The notes under the pieces were generated by a model. It did not search any database. It saw only the letters and a list, made by a program, of their open reading frames with translations, and had not been told where the DNA came from. A program made the position numbers and the translations under genes. From assembly GCA_035295985.1 (NCBI GenBank), contig DATHBT010000022.1, positions 1 through 30,767 on the forward strand: a DNA stretch of 30,767 nt, written 5' to 3'. Positions within the stretch are counted from its first letter, which is position 1. Every line of letters begins with the position of its first letter. Source of the DNA: JAIVGV01 sp035295985 (GTDB lineage Bacteria; Acidobacteriota; Blastocatellia; Pyrinomonadales; Pyrinomonadaceae). Positions 1 through 6,568 of the stretch are shown here, piece after piece.

Positions 1-45
1 TAACAAGCTCGCTGATTGCGCGTCCGGTTGAATGAGTTGTTAGAC
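1..45 (-). other. attC recombination site, cut by the window edge
   Basis: Read on the minus strand this begins with GTCTAAC (R'', 45-39) and ends with GTTA (4-1), the start of the R' box whose last three bases lie outside the window. The arms pair (TAACAACTC against GAG-C-TTGTTA) with one extra-helical base, a hallmark of attC sites. The bases after R'' closely follow the usual 59-base-element left half as I remember it. It lies ten bases after the stop codon of the cassette gene, where an attC belongs. At about 48 bp it is shorter than most attC sites, so the central stem may be reduced. Confidence 0.82.
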
Positions 46-702
46 AGCGCGTTGATCAGCGATACTCGTCATACGGAAAAATTATTTCCTCACTCCATAA
101 AATTTCTCTACGCTTTTCTTCGCCTACGAAAAACTCAAACCCAATTTGTGCCGTTGTCTTCTGTTTTGAGTCTTTGATGTGACGCAGGCCACGGACTTCA
201 TCTTCTCCAACAGAAAGGGTCATGCTTTCACCGGGTTCAAGCATTTGCAAAGTTAAAGATGTGTTGTAGTAACACTCATCTCTTATCTTGAAGGTTAAAT
301 TATCAATCTTTCCATCATGATTTGCGGGAAATGGTTCTCCATGCTTCACGCCTAGAGTGCAATAGTCAATTTTGCCCTTGCGCTTACTCCCAACGTAAAA
401 GATTGGCTGTGCTGTCTCGTTTACAATTTCAAAATTGGCAACCCACTCTTTTCCATATTCAAACCCTTTAGAATGAGTTAGAACTTTGCCGGACTGCCCT
501 CTGATGGATTGTTGCTGTGCGGGTGTTTCGGTTGCAGGCGCGGCCAAATTTGCCGGTGAAGGAAACAATACTCGATAAATGCCGCTTGCCCAGGCAAGAG
601 CGCTGCCGACAACGAGAGCCAAAAAACCAACCGCAAATTTCAAGCTTATTTTTCTCATCAGATTAATCTCTCAAGGCTACAGCCATAAAAGAAGCTGTCT
701 AA
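4..702 (-). mobile_element. Integron gene cassette, first position
   Basis: This is one cassette bounded by two recombination points: G/TTAGAC at 703/702 (attI side) and G/TTA at 4/3 (attC side). It holds one ORF reading away from the integrase gene, with a short leader and a stop ten bases before attC, which is the normal cassette layout. It is clearly AT-richer than the chromosome to the right, consistent with foreign origin. The boundaries rest on the core-site matches. At least one more cassette is expected to the left of the window. Confidence 0.75.
56..658 (-). CDS. Cassette-encoded exported or membrane-anchored protein of unknown function
   Basis: This 200-residue protein is not recognised as a member of a named family. 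Residues about 7-25 are hydrophobic after a basic start (MRKISLK), so it is either secreted or anchored by an N-terminal helix. A Pro/Ala/Gln-rich linker follows (about 33-52). The rest (about 60-200) alternates polar and hydrophobic residues like a beta-sandwich, with two cysteines (in DYC and DEC) that could form a disulfide outside the cytoplasm. The ATG at 658 has a GAGAG ribosome-site candidate nine bases upstream. It is the sole gene of the cassette and would depend on a promoter near attI or inside intI. Composition is unlike the flanking genes. Confidence 0.8.
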   Translation of the reverse strand: MRKISLKFAVGFLALVVGSALAWASGIYRVLFPSPANLAAPATETPAQQQSIRGQSGKVLTHSKGFEYGKEWVANFEIVNETAQPIFYVGSKRKGKIDYCTLGVKHGEPFPANHDGKIDNLTFKIRDECYYNTSLTLQMLEPGESMTLSVGEDEVRGLRHIKDSKQKTTAQIGFEFFVGEEKRREILWSEEIIFPYDEYR

Positions 703-703
703 C
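697..703 (-). other. attI-type core site (cassette insertion point)
   Basis: The minus strand reads GCGTTAGACAGC, containing the integron core consensus GTTRRRY as GTTAGAC. It sits between the first cassette and the divergent integrase remnant, where attI must be. The cassette's own attC R'' half (GTCTAAC) is the exact complement of this heptamer, as expected after recombination. Confidence 0.7.
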
Positions 704-721
704 GCATATTCTGCCGCGCCC

Positions 722-841
722 TGCGGTATAACTCCGTAATGGGGCGTGAAAAGTCGCGGGGTGCGGCATGACTCCATAAGAGGGCAGCAAAAGCCGCACG
801 GTGCGGTATAACTCCGTAATAGGGGGCCAGTTGCCGCACGT
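722..841. repeat. Three 40-bp direct repeats beside attI
   Basis: The units are 722-761, 762-801 and 802-841, an exact 40-bp period. The first 23 bases are best conserved, starting TGCGGTATAACTCCGTAAT in units 1 and 3 and varying in unit 2. The repeats begin 18 bases after the attI core and lie upstream of the integrase gene. Class 1 attI sites carry direct-repeat integrase-binding sites in this position, so accessory binding sites are a fair inference. Promoter duplication for the cassette is an alternative. Confidence 0.8.
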
Positions 842-871
842 TTCGCTCCCCCCTTAGAGACTCCGCGCGTG

Positions 872-877
872 TATAAT
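872..877 (+). promoter_or_regulatory. Probable -10 box of the integrase gene
   Basis: A perfect TATAAT lies 50 bases before the ATG at 927. No good -35 is visible at the right distance. If this is the -10, transcription starts near 884, which excludes the in-frame ATG at 876 and supports 927 as the translation start. Confidence 0.45.
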
Positions 878-926
878 GCTCCCCCCTCGCGCCCTAACTC
901 AACACTTTCCCTCGCGCCTCACGATC

Positions 927-1500
927 ATGACTCAGCCTGAACTCCTGGATCGCGTCCACTCCGCCGCCCGGCTGCGCCACCTCAGCCTGAGCACGGAGAG
1001 GACTTACTCCGACCGGATCAGGCGCTACATCCTCTACCACGGCAAACGCCACCCATCCGGGATGGGCGTAGGGGAGATCAGGCAGTTCCTCTCGCGCCTG
1101 GCTGTCGAGGGGCGGGTCTCGGCCTCGACGCAGAATCAGGCGCTCTGCGCGCTCCTCTTCCTCTACCGCGACGTGCTAGGGGTCGATCTGCCCTACGTGG
1201 ACGGGATAGAGCGGGCGAAGCGGCCGGCGAGAGTGCCAGTCGTCTTCACCCGCCAGGAGGTCGGGCGGCGGCTGTCGCAACTGTCAGGCCCTTACGCCCT
1301 GATCGCCTCGCTGCTCTACGGGTCGGGCCTGCGGCTGACGGAGGCCGTGCCACTCGTTCGCCACGCACCCGCTGGGAGACGGCTACGACCTGCGGGCGAT
1401 TCAGGAGTTACTAGGGCATAGCGACGCGCGGACGACGCAGATTTACACGGACGTGCTGAACAAGGGCGGGAGAGGTGTGAGAAGCCCTCTCGAAGGATAG
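927..1500 (+). pseudogene. intI: Integron integrase (IntI-like tyrosine recombinase) with internal deletion and frameshift
   Basis: The N-terminal half, from ATG 927, reads as a SAM-like core-binding domain with motifs typical of integron integrases (ERTYSDRIRRYILYHGKRHP, ASTQNQALCALLFLYRDVLG). It enters the catalytic domain at GSGLRLTEA (box I arginine) and then changes frame. From 1351 another frame gives the C-terminal end: HSFATH, the ELLGHSDARTTQIYTDVL segment with the catalytic tyrosine, and a GGRGVRSPL tail typical of IntI. The roughly 120-140 residues between, including the IntI-specific insertion, are gone. The in-frame product runs out at 1421. It is inactive as it stands. Position and orientation, divergent from the attC cassette, support the integron assignment. 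With the specific insertion missing, a XerC-like relative cannot be fully excluded. Confidence 0.8.
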
Positions 1501-1540
1501 CTGAATTGGCCGCACTGAGAGTTGACACACTATAGGCACA

Positions 1541-1575
1541 CAAAATAAGAAAGGGCGGCCCCGAGGCTGCCCTTT
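1541..1575 (-). terminator. Terminator of tRNA-Arg
   Basis: An 11-bp stem (1550-1560 with 1565-1575, one wobble pair, CCGA loop) is followed on the minus strand by TTTCTTATTTT. It lies 20 bases after the 3' end of the tRNA gene. Confidence 0.8.
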
Positions 1576-1594
1576 AACCCGTTGTTATTATTGA

Positions 1595-1729
<135 letters not shown>

Positions 1730-1771
1730 CGGAGTCTCCACAAGCCTCAAAACCTAGCCCTTTCCCCTCCC

Positions 1772-1807
1772 AAAAAGTAGACGAAAAAGTAGACGAAAAA
1801 GTAGATG
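1772..1807 (+). repeat. Three 12-bp iterons, probable recombinase arm sites
   Basis: Three adjacent copies of AAAAAGTAGACG (1772-1783, 1784-1795, 1796-1807; the last ends ATG) lie 42 bases inside the left att repeat and just before the recombinase gene. Related copies in the same orientation and period occur at 4744-4767 near the other end. Arm-type sites for the recombinase N-terminal domain fit this placement (inference). Confidence 0.7.
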
Positions 1808-1835
1808 CGCCTTCCCTGCAAAGGAAGGTGAAACA

Positions 1836-2984
1836 GTGTCAAGAGACAGGAGAGGTAGCGTCGTCCAGAAGCGCGGGAAACTCTATGCGAGAGTGCAGTT
1901 TACGGACGAGGGCGGGAGGAGGCGCGATTTGTGGCGGAAGGCTGAGAACCGCACTCAAGCGCGGGAGTTATGCCGACAGCTATTAAGCGAAATCGAGTCT
2001 CAAGGGACTTCCGCCTTCGACAACTCTAAAGTGACCTTCGCAGACCTGTGCGACTACTACAGGGGCAACTACCTGACCGAAGCGCGTTACGTCAACGGCA
2101 TCAAGGTAAGTGGCTTGCGAAGCCTAAAGACGTCGAAGTACCAGCTAAACGCCCTGCGAGCCTTCTTCGGGCGGGTAAGGCTGAGGAATCTAACTTACGA
2201 GCATATCCGCTCGTATAAGGCGGCACGACTAGCAACAGAGAAGCGAGGCGGCGGGACGCTGTGTATGGCCTTAGTCAATCGGGAGTTAGCGATGTTGAGA
2301 AAGATGCTCAACGTCGCCCGCGCCGCCCGTTGGATTCAGCACAACCCGTTCCATGACGGTAACTCGCTTATCAGCGCGGCGGCGGAGCGGCAGCGAACTG
2401 TGGTGCTCTCCCGCGAAGGCGAGGAAAGACTACTAGCGGCCTGTACGGGTAAGAGGAAGCATTTACGGGCGTTCATCATCCGCGCGGTTGATAGCGGTTG
2501 CCGCAAAGGAGAACTGCTGTCGGCCCGCTGGAAGGAAATCAACTTCGAGCGGCGGGAGTGGTTTATCCCGATGATGAACACCAAAACAGCGAGGGCACGA
2601 ACTGTCCCCGTCAGTAGCCGCATGGTGACTGAACTCCGGCAACTGTGGGCCGAATCGGACGGCGAGTTGGAAGCTCTGGTATTTGGTGTTAGTGACGTGA
2701 AGCGGGCGTTTGATAGCGCGAGGAGGGAAGCGGGATTACCATCTCTCCGCATTCACGACTTACGACATTCGTTTGCGAGCCGTCTCGCCCAAAACCATTT
2801 GCCCCTCGCGGAGCTTGCCCGCACCCTCGGACACACGACATGAGATTTAACGTTCCGATATACGAATGCGGACGAAAGCACCCTTGAGAGGGCACGGAGC
2901 ATAGTTGACGCCTATCACTCCCAAGCCGCTCAGTCTCAAGCCGCTGAGACACAATCTGCCCTTGAGTCTGAAATGATGAACTGA
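1836..2984 (+). pseudogene. int: Phage-type tyrosine recombinase, interrupted by an in-frame TGA
   Basis: The 382-codon frame starts with GTG 1836 (strong AAGGAAGG ribosome site just upstream) and ends at TGA 2982-2984, with one internal TGA at 2841-2843 (codon 336). Residues about 1-60 form an AP2-like arm-binding region, about 65-170 the core-binding domain, and about 185 onward the catalytic domain with R223 (GCRKGE), K250, H307 and R310 (HDLRHSF) and H333 (LGHTT). After the TGA the same frame continues DLTFRYTNADESTLERA, with the catalytic tyrosine at codon 342, so translation stopping at 336 would lack the nucleophile. Everything else is intact, so the lesion is recent, an error, or suppressed. 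It is the integrase of the tRNA-Arg element. Confidence 0.88.
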
Positions 2985-3003
2985 GGGCAGGGTATGAGGA
3001 AGG

Positions 3004-3042
3004 AAGCCGCTCGCATAACTTCGCGGGCGGCTTTCTTCTTTT
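3004..3042 (+). terminator. Terminator after the recombinase gene
   Basis: An 11-bp stem (3004-3014 with 3023-3033, one wobble, 8-base loop) is followed by TCTTCTTTT. It lies 20 bases after the full-length recombinase stop codon and separates it from the convergent Crp/Fnr gene. Confidence 0.8.
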
Positions 3043-3091
3043 GCTCACTGCGGAACTCCGCATTGGCGGCTTGTGTCAGACTGGCCGTGGC

Positions 3092-3853
3092 TTAAGCTGA
3101 GTGTCCGTTGCCGCCGACGAGCCTTGCGAACTCGCGCTTCATCAGCGGGTAGCACTCGCACGACTCGGCTTCCAGCCCCCCTCGGTTGGTGATAGTGACG
3201 TGACCGCGCCGGTAGTGAATCAATCCGGCGTCCCTGAGTTGTTTCGCCGCCTCGGTCACGCCGGCCCTGCGTATCCCCAGCATCTCCGAGATGAACTCGT
3301 GCGTCAGTTGCAGCTCTTTCGAGTTGGCCCTGTCCTGACACATCAGCAGCCACTTCGCCAGCCGCCCCTCTAAAGTGTGTGCCCGGTTGCAGGCCGCCGT
3401 CTGAGAAATCTGCGTGATGAAAGCCTGCGTGTAGCGGAGCAGCATATCCTGAAGCAGCCCGCCCTTTGCGAACTCCCTCTTGAGCACGTCGGCCCGCATC
3501 CGGTAGCCGTCGCCCGGAATCTGCACCTGAGCTAACAGAGGCGTAGTCAAGCTGCCCAAGAAGACGCAGACGCCGAACATCCCCTCGTTGCCGACCATCC
3601 CGACCTCGACCATCCCGCCCCCTTCGAAGACGGAGACGAGGGACACAACGCCCCGGTTCGGGAAGTAGACGTGCGTGATGGGCTGTTCGGGCTGGCAGAG
3701 CACTTCGCCCGACTTAAGGTCTACCCGCTCAAGGTGCGGCGACAGGGGCTCGTACTCGGAGCGTGTCAGGGCGTTGAGGACGCGGTTAGAAGTAGCCGGG
3801 GGGGCGTAAATGGGTGAAGCCGCGTGGGCGGTTGATACTTGGAGCGTGGACAT
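3092..3853 (-). CDS. Crp/Fnr-family transcriptional regulator
   Basis: This 253-residue protein has an N-terminal extension of about 25 residues, a cyclic-nucleotide-binding-like beta-roll (about 30-145, with LKSGEVLCQPEQPITHVYFP and a glycine-rich VGNEGMFG loop), a dimer helix, and a C-terminal winged helix (about 165-240) with LTHEFISEMLGIRRAGVTEA as the HTH core. There is no Fnr-type N-terminal cysteine cluster, so an iron-sulfur oxygen sensor is unlikely. The effector is unknown. ATG 3853 is preceded by AAAGG. A TATAAT box and two palindromes upstream suggest autoregulation. As cargo of the tRNA-Arg element it may regulate host genes. Family call is firm, the role is not. Confidence 0.93.
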   Translation of the reverse strand: MSTLQVSTAHAASPIYAPPATSNRVLNALTRSEYEPLSPHLERVDLKSGEVLCQPEQPITHVYFPNRGVVSLVSVFEGGGMVEVGMVGNEGMFGVCVFLGSLTTPLLAQVQIPGDGYRMRADVLKREFAKGGLLQDMLLRYTQAFITQISQTAACNRAHTLEGRLAKWLLMCQDRANSKELQLTHEFISEMLGIRRAGVTEAAKQLRDAGLIHYRRGHVTITNRGGLEAESCECYPLMKREFARLVGGNGHSA

Positions 3854-3972
3854 TAGGTTAGCCTTTCTGCGGTTGCGTCGTAGAAGACAGCAAGCGGCAA
3901 AAGGATGAGGTTGATAGGCTAATCCTAGTGTCGGATGGTGGCTCTCAAAAGAACTGTGCGGGTAACAAAGGC

Positions 3973-4022
3973 ATTATAGCACGCTTCGTCCGAAACGGAC
4001 ACTCGCTGCGTCCGTTCTGGAC
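3973..4022 (-). promoter_or_regulatory. Crp/Fnr-gene promoter with two palindromic operator candidates
   Basis: On the minus strand TATAAT (3978-3973) lies 120 bases before the Crp/Fnr start. Behind it are two 13-bp palindromes, GTCCGAAACGGAC (3988-4000, perfect apart from the centre) and GTCCGTTCTGGAC (4010-4022), with centres 22 bp apart, two helical turns. The first overlaps the expected -35 region, where no consensus hexamer is visible. This fits repression or activation by a dimeric regulator, most simply the Crp/Fnr protein itself (inference). The rest of the 276-base gap (3854-4129) shows nothing else clear. Confidence 0.5.
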
Positions 4023-4129
4023 ATAAGAATAACGGGGGGTACAGGAGCGTACTTACGGCGGACGGATGGGGGTGGAATACTAAAGAGTTTTTGAAGAGAG
4101 GCGACAACGGGCTGAGGTGAGTGGCTAAC

Positions 4130-4507
4130 ATGCGGACGATACTACTCATCGAGGAAGACGACGAGACGCGCCGGCCTCTCGTTCACAACCTTCGCGGCGC
4201 GGGCTATCGCGTCATAGTCGCGCTGGACGAGGCCGATGCGCTGGATAGGGTCGGCGGCGGCGGAGTGCCGGCAGACTTGGTGCTGGTCAACCTCGTCGGC
4301 AAGTCGGCCGAGGATGTGCTGGCTGTCGGGCGGAGAGTCCGCGAGCACGCCAAGTACGACGGGCACACCCCGCTCGTCGTCATGCCTGAGAAGTACGACA
4401 AGGAAGTGGAAGGCACGGAAGCCAACGTCGGAGGCAACGACTGGATTTTCTACCTCGGAGAAGAACCCAACCAACTAAGGAATTTTCTCGCCCGCTTACT
4501 GCCCTAG
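4130..4507 (+). CDS. Stand-alone pseudo-receiver protein
   Basis: The 125-residue protein has the length and secondary-structure pattern of a CheY-like receiver: MRTILLIEEDDETRRPL for strand 1 with the acidic pair, then PADLVLVNLVG for strand 3, then PLVVMPEKYD for strand 4. The phosphoacceptor aspartate is replaced by N54, the Thr/Ser after strand 4 by proline, and the C-terminal Lys-Pro switch is absent (WIFYLGEEP). It therefore probably cannot be phosphorylated and may act as a fixed-state binding partner. ATG 4130 has GAGGTGA nine bases upstream; the in-frame GTG at 4121 directly abuts that site and is unlikely. Its stop overlaps the stop of the truncated receiver on the other strand. Confidence 0.85.
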   Translation: MRTILLIEEDDETRRPLVHNLRGAGYRVIVALDEADALDRVGGGGVPADLVLVNLVGKSAEDVLAVGRRVREHAKYDGHTPLVVMPEKYDKEVEGTEANVGGNDWIFYLGEEPNQLRNFLARLLP

Positions 4508-4677
4508 CCCGCCCACACGAAAGCCAGCGACCTCGACTCGTCCAGCAGTCGGGAGACAGTTCCGGCCAGCCTCTCCGAGTCATTCGGCTTAATCAGGTAT
4601 TCGTTCGCACCGGCCTTGATAGCTTCCAGCCTGTGTCGCTCCCCGGCCAGTGTGGAGAAGAAGACCACCGGGGTCAC
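4504..4677 (-). pseudogene. Truncated response-regulator receiver (C-terminal half only)
   Basis: The minus strand from 4677 to the TAG at 4506-4504 encodes the second half of a receiver: TPVVFFSTLAGERHRLEAIK, then AGANEYLIKPNDSERL with the conserved Lys-Pro, and a final helix. The first half with the phosphoacceptor is missing, and an in-frame stop lies upstream at 4710-4708. No start codon fits. The 5' part was probably lost when the right end of the element formed. It is convergent with the pseudo-receiver gene. Confidence 0.75.
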
Positions 4678-4743
4678 GGGGTCATATGACCAGCAGGCGG
4701 GCCGCTTCTACAGAGGCGGCTCAAAACATCAACCGAAGGCGCA

Positions 4744-4767
4744 TCGAAGTAGATGAAAAAGTGGACG
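4744..4767 (+). repeat. Two degenerate 12-bp iterons at the right end
   Basis: 4756-4767 (AAAAAGTGGACG) matches the left-end iteron at 11 of 12 bases, and the adjacent 4744-4755 matches at 8 of 12. Orientation and 12-bp period are the same as at 1772-1807. They lie about 80 bases inside the right att repeat. Confidence 0.6.
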
Positions 4768-4811
4768 CGGGTGAGGTTGGTTAAAACAGTGAGGCTAAGT
4801 TGCTCAAAACA

Positions 4812-4840
4812 AAACCCGTCGCAGGGACGGGGTTGTTCTT
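4812..4840 (-). terminator. Hairpin terminator facing the broken tRNA copy
   Basis: AACCCGTC (4813-4820) pairs with GACGGGGTT (4826-4834) with one bulge. On the minus strand the stem is followed by TTTTGTTTTG, so it would stop transcription from the promoter duplicated in the right att repeat. Confidence 0.55.
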
Positions 4841-4848
4841 GAGCTTCC

Positions 4849-4949
4849 ATCCGTAGTCAGACGCTCTATCCAACTGAGCTACGGGTGCGTGTGTCTGTTT
4901 GAGACGAAGTGAGAATATGCGGGGCGTTTTGAGCGGGTGTCAAGCGAGC
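4849..4949. repeat. Right attachment repeat with tRNA-Arg 5' half
   Basis: This matches 1629-1729 at 100 of 101 positions. It contains only the anticodon-loop-to-5'-end half of the tRNA (4849-4888) plus upstream DNA, and the left flank is not tRNA sequence. The single difference (4919) changes the tRNA promoter -10 from TATATT to CATATT, losing its first T. Bases 4950-5010 to the VWA stop codon show nothing recognisable. Confidence 0.9.
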
Positions 4950-5010
4950 GTCGGGGGCACTCAAGCGGCCTCAACTCGCGGGCAAAGTCGGCCCCGGATG
5001 TGTGTAAAAC

Positions 5011-6168
5011 TCAGCGCGCGTAGTAGCCGGGGCGGGTGCGGGCGAGGAGCTCGGGGCGGGCGACTTCGACCTTGATCTCGCGCCAGCGGCCGTCGCGGCG
5101 GACGGCGTTGGACGACTGGTAGGCCATGCTGTAGAGGGTGCGCATCTCGGCGGCGACCTCGGCGTACTGGCGGCCCAGGTCTTCGAGGCGGTTGATGGCG
5201 TAGAGCCGCCCGCCGCTGCGGGCGGCTAAGAGTTCCAGACGCGCGCGGGCGGACGTGTAGATGGCGACCTGCTGCGGCGTCGGCTCGGCGGCGCGCTTCA
5301 GCTCTTCGGGCGCGTCGCCGCGGGGGTAGCGGGCGAGGAGCTGTCGGTTGTGATCGATGAGGCGCTTGAGATCGCCGGAGGGGAGCGCGAGCGGGTAGAT
5401 GGTCACGCCCTGCCGGTCGGCGGCGTTGAGCACGCTGTTGAGCGCGGCGCTCGCTTCGGGCTTGACGAGCGAGACGGCCTCTTCGCCTGTCTGCGCCTGT
5501 GCGGACGCCAGACGATCCTCGCGGCTCACCTCCGTGTCGATGCCGTCGGTCAGGACGACGACGGCCTTGCGGCGCTGGCCCTCCTGGGCGAGCGCGTTCA
5601 GGGAGTGGGCGAGCGCCTTGTAGAGGTTGGTGTTGCCGCTGCCTTCGGCGTCCTGGATGGCGTAGGAAATCTTCTTGCGGTCGGTGGTGAAGGGGGTGAG
5701 CGTCTTGATCTGGTCGAAGGTCTTGAGGGTCTTGCCCTCGTACTTCTGCTGGCCCCAGAAGGCGACGACCGAGACGCGATCCGCGGGGCCGAGCGCGTCG
5801 ATGAAGCGCAGGGCGGCCATCTTAAGCTGCGTGCGGAAGGAGAGCGTCGAGCCGGACATGTCGAGCAGGAGCACGAGGCTGAAGGGCGCGGCGACAGGTT
5901 CGAAGTTGCGTATCGTCTGGCGCACGCCGTCCTCGTAAACGACGAAGTCCTGCTGCGAGAGGTTGAGGACGGGCGCGCCGCGCCGGTCGGCGACGCCGAC
6001 GTTCAGGCGCACGAGGTTCGACTCGACCGTGATGATCTCGTCGTCCTGCTGCGGCTGCTGTTGCTGCTGCGCGCGGGGCGCGGGGGCGAGCGCGGCGAGC
6101 AGGAGGGCCGACGCGACGAAGGCGTAGGCGCGGCGGAAGGATTTCGTGGGAAAAGTTCGGCGGATCAT
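5011..6168 (-). CDS. Exported von Willebrand factor A domain protein (acidobacterial type)
   Basis: The 385-residue protein, from ATG 6168, has a signal peptide (hydrophobic stretch about 15-30, cleavage likely after APRA) and a Gln-rich segment. A short beta domain (about 45-90, with QQDFVVYEDGVRQ) is followed by a VWA domain with a complete MIDAS motif, D103-x-S105-x-S107 (LLDMSGST), T180 and D208 (VVLTDG). The layout matches the VWFA-related family common in Acidobacteria (TIGR03436, from memory). VWA domains bind partners through a divalent metal, and no partner is evident here. A longer frame up to 6426 is open only because of GC bias, and its first 86 residues look non-coding. Convergent context: the disrupted tRNA copy lies downstream. 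Confidence 0.9.
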   Translation of the reverse strand: MIRRTFPTKSFRRAYAFVASALLLAALAPAPRAQQQQQPQQDDEIITVESNLVRLNVGVADRRGAPVLNLSQQDFVVYEDGVRQTIRNFEPVAAPFSLVLLLDMSGSTLSFRTQLKMAALRFIDALGPADRVSVVAFWGQQKYEGKTLKTFDQIKTLTPFTTDRKKISYAIQDAEGSGNTNLYKALAHSLNALAQEGQRRKAVVVLTDGIDTEVSREDRLASAQAQTGEEAVSLVKPEASAALNSVLNAADRQGVTIYPLALPSGDLKRLIDHNRQLLARYPRGDAPEELKRAAEPTPQQVAIYTSARARLELLAARSGGRLYAINRLEDLGRQYAEVAAEMRTLYSMAYQSSNAVRRDGRWREIKVEVARPELLARTRPGYYAR

Positions 6169-6344
6169 CTCTCGTCTCAGGTGCGTTTGGCCGCGCCGTT
6201 CAGTATGCGTGCCCGCCGTCGGGCGAGGCAAGCGGCGCGACCGGTGGGGAATGCTGTTTGGTGCTCGCGGCGCGCGGCGAGTTGCTTCGCGGCAGCACGC
6301 GGCGGCGAGGGCCGGCCAGAAGCAGTAGGCTGCCGGTCGAAAAC

Positions 6345-6373
6345 TTGATGGTGAGCGCCGCGCCCTGTATATT
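6345..6373 (+). promoter_or_regulatory. Probable promoter of the FG-GAP/Calx-beta gene
   Basis: TTGATG (6345-6350) and TATATT (6368-6373) are 17 bases apart, giving a leader of about 190 bases. The 400-base gap between the divergent VWA and FG-GAP genes (6169-6568) shows no other clear signal. Confidence 0.5.
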
Positions 6374-6568
6374 CGCTCCCGACCGGATTCTGTGCAGCGC
6401 CTGCCGACCTCGCAGTCCCCGCACAAAGCTCTAACCCTTCCGCGCCGACGCTAACGCGCCGCGCGCCCCGGGTGAATCTCACTCGAACGCATGCCGCGCG
6501 GCCTCAAAGCGCCGTCGATTCGCCCTCCTCAAGGGGTTTCCGACGGGACGCGCGGTCAGGAGAATCGA

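Noticed and set aside
722..841. Short CRISPR array
   Set aside because: Only three units, the 'spacers' are partly similar to each other, and no cas genes are present. The attI context explains it better.
2841..2843. Selenocysteine codon in the recombinase
   Set aside because: No selenocysteine insertion element is apparent, and tyrosine recombinases have no known selenocysteine at this place. A nonsense mutation is simpler.
4849..4888. Second tRNA-Arg gene
   Set aside because: Only the 5' half to the anticodon loop is present; the left flank cannot complete the T arm or acceptor stem.
6169..6426. N-terminal extension of the VWA protein by 86 codons
   Set aside because: The extension lies before a clear signal peptide starting at 6168 and has non-coding-like composition.
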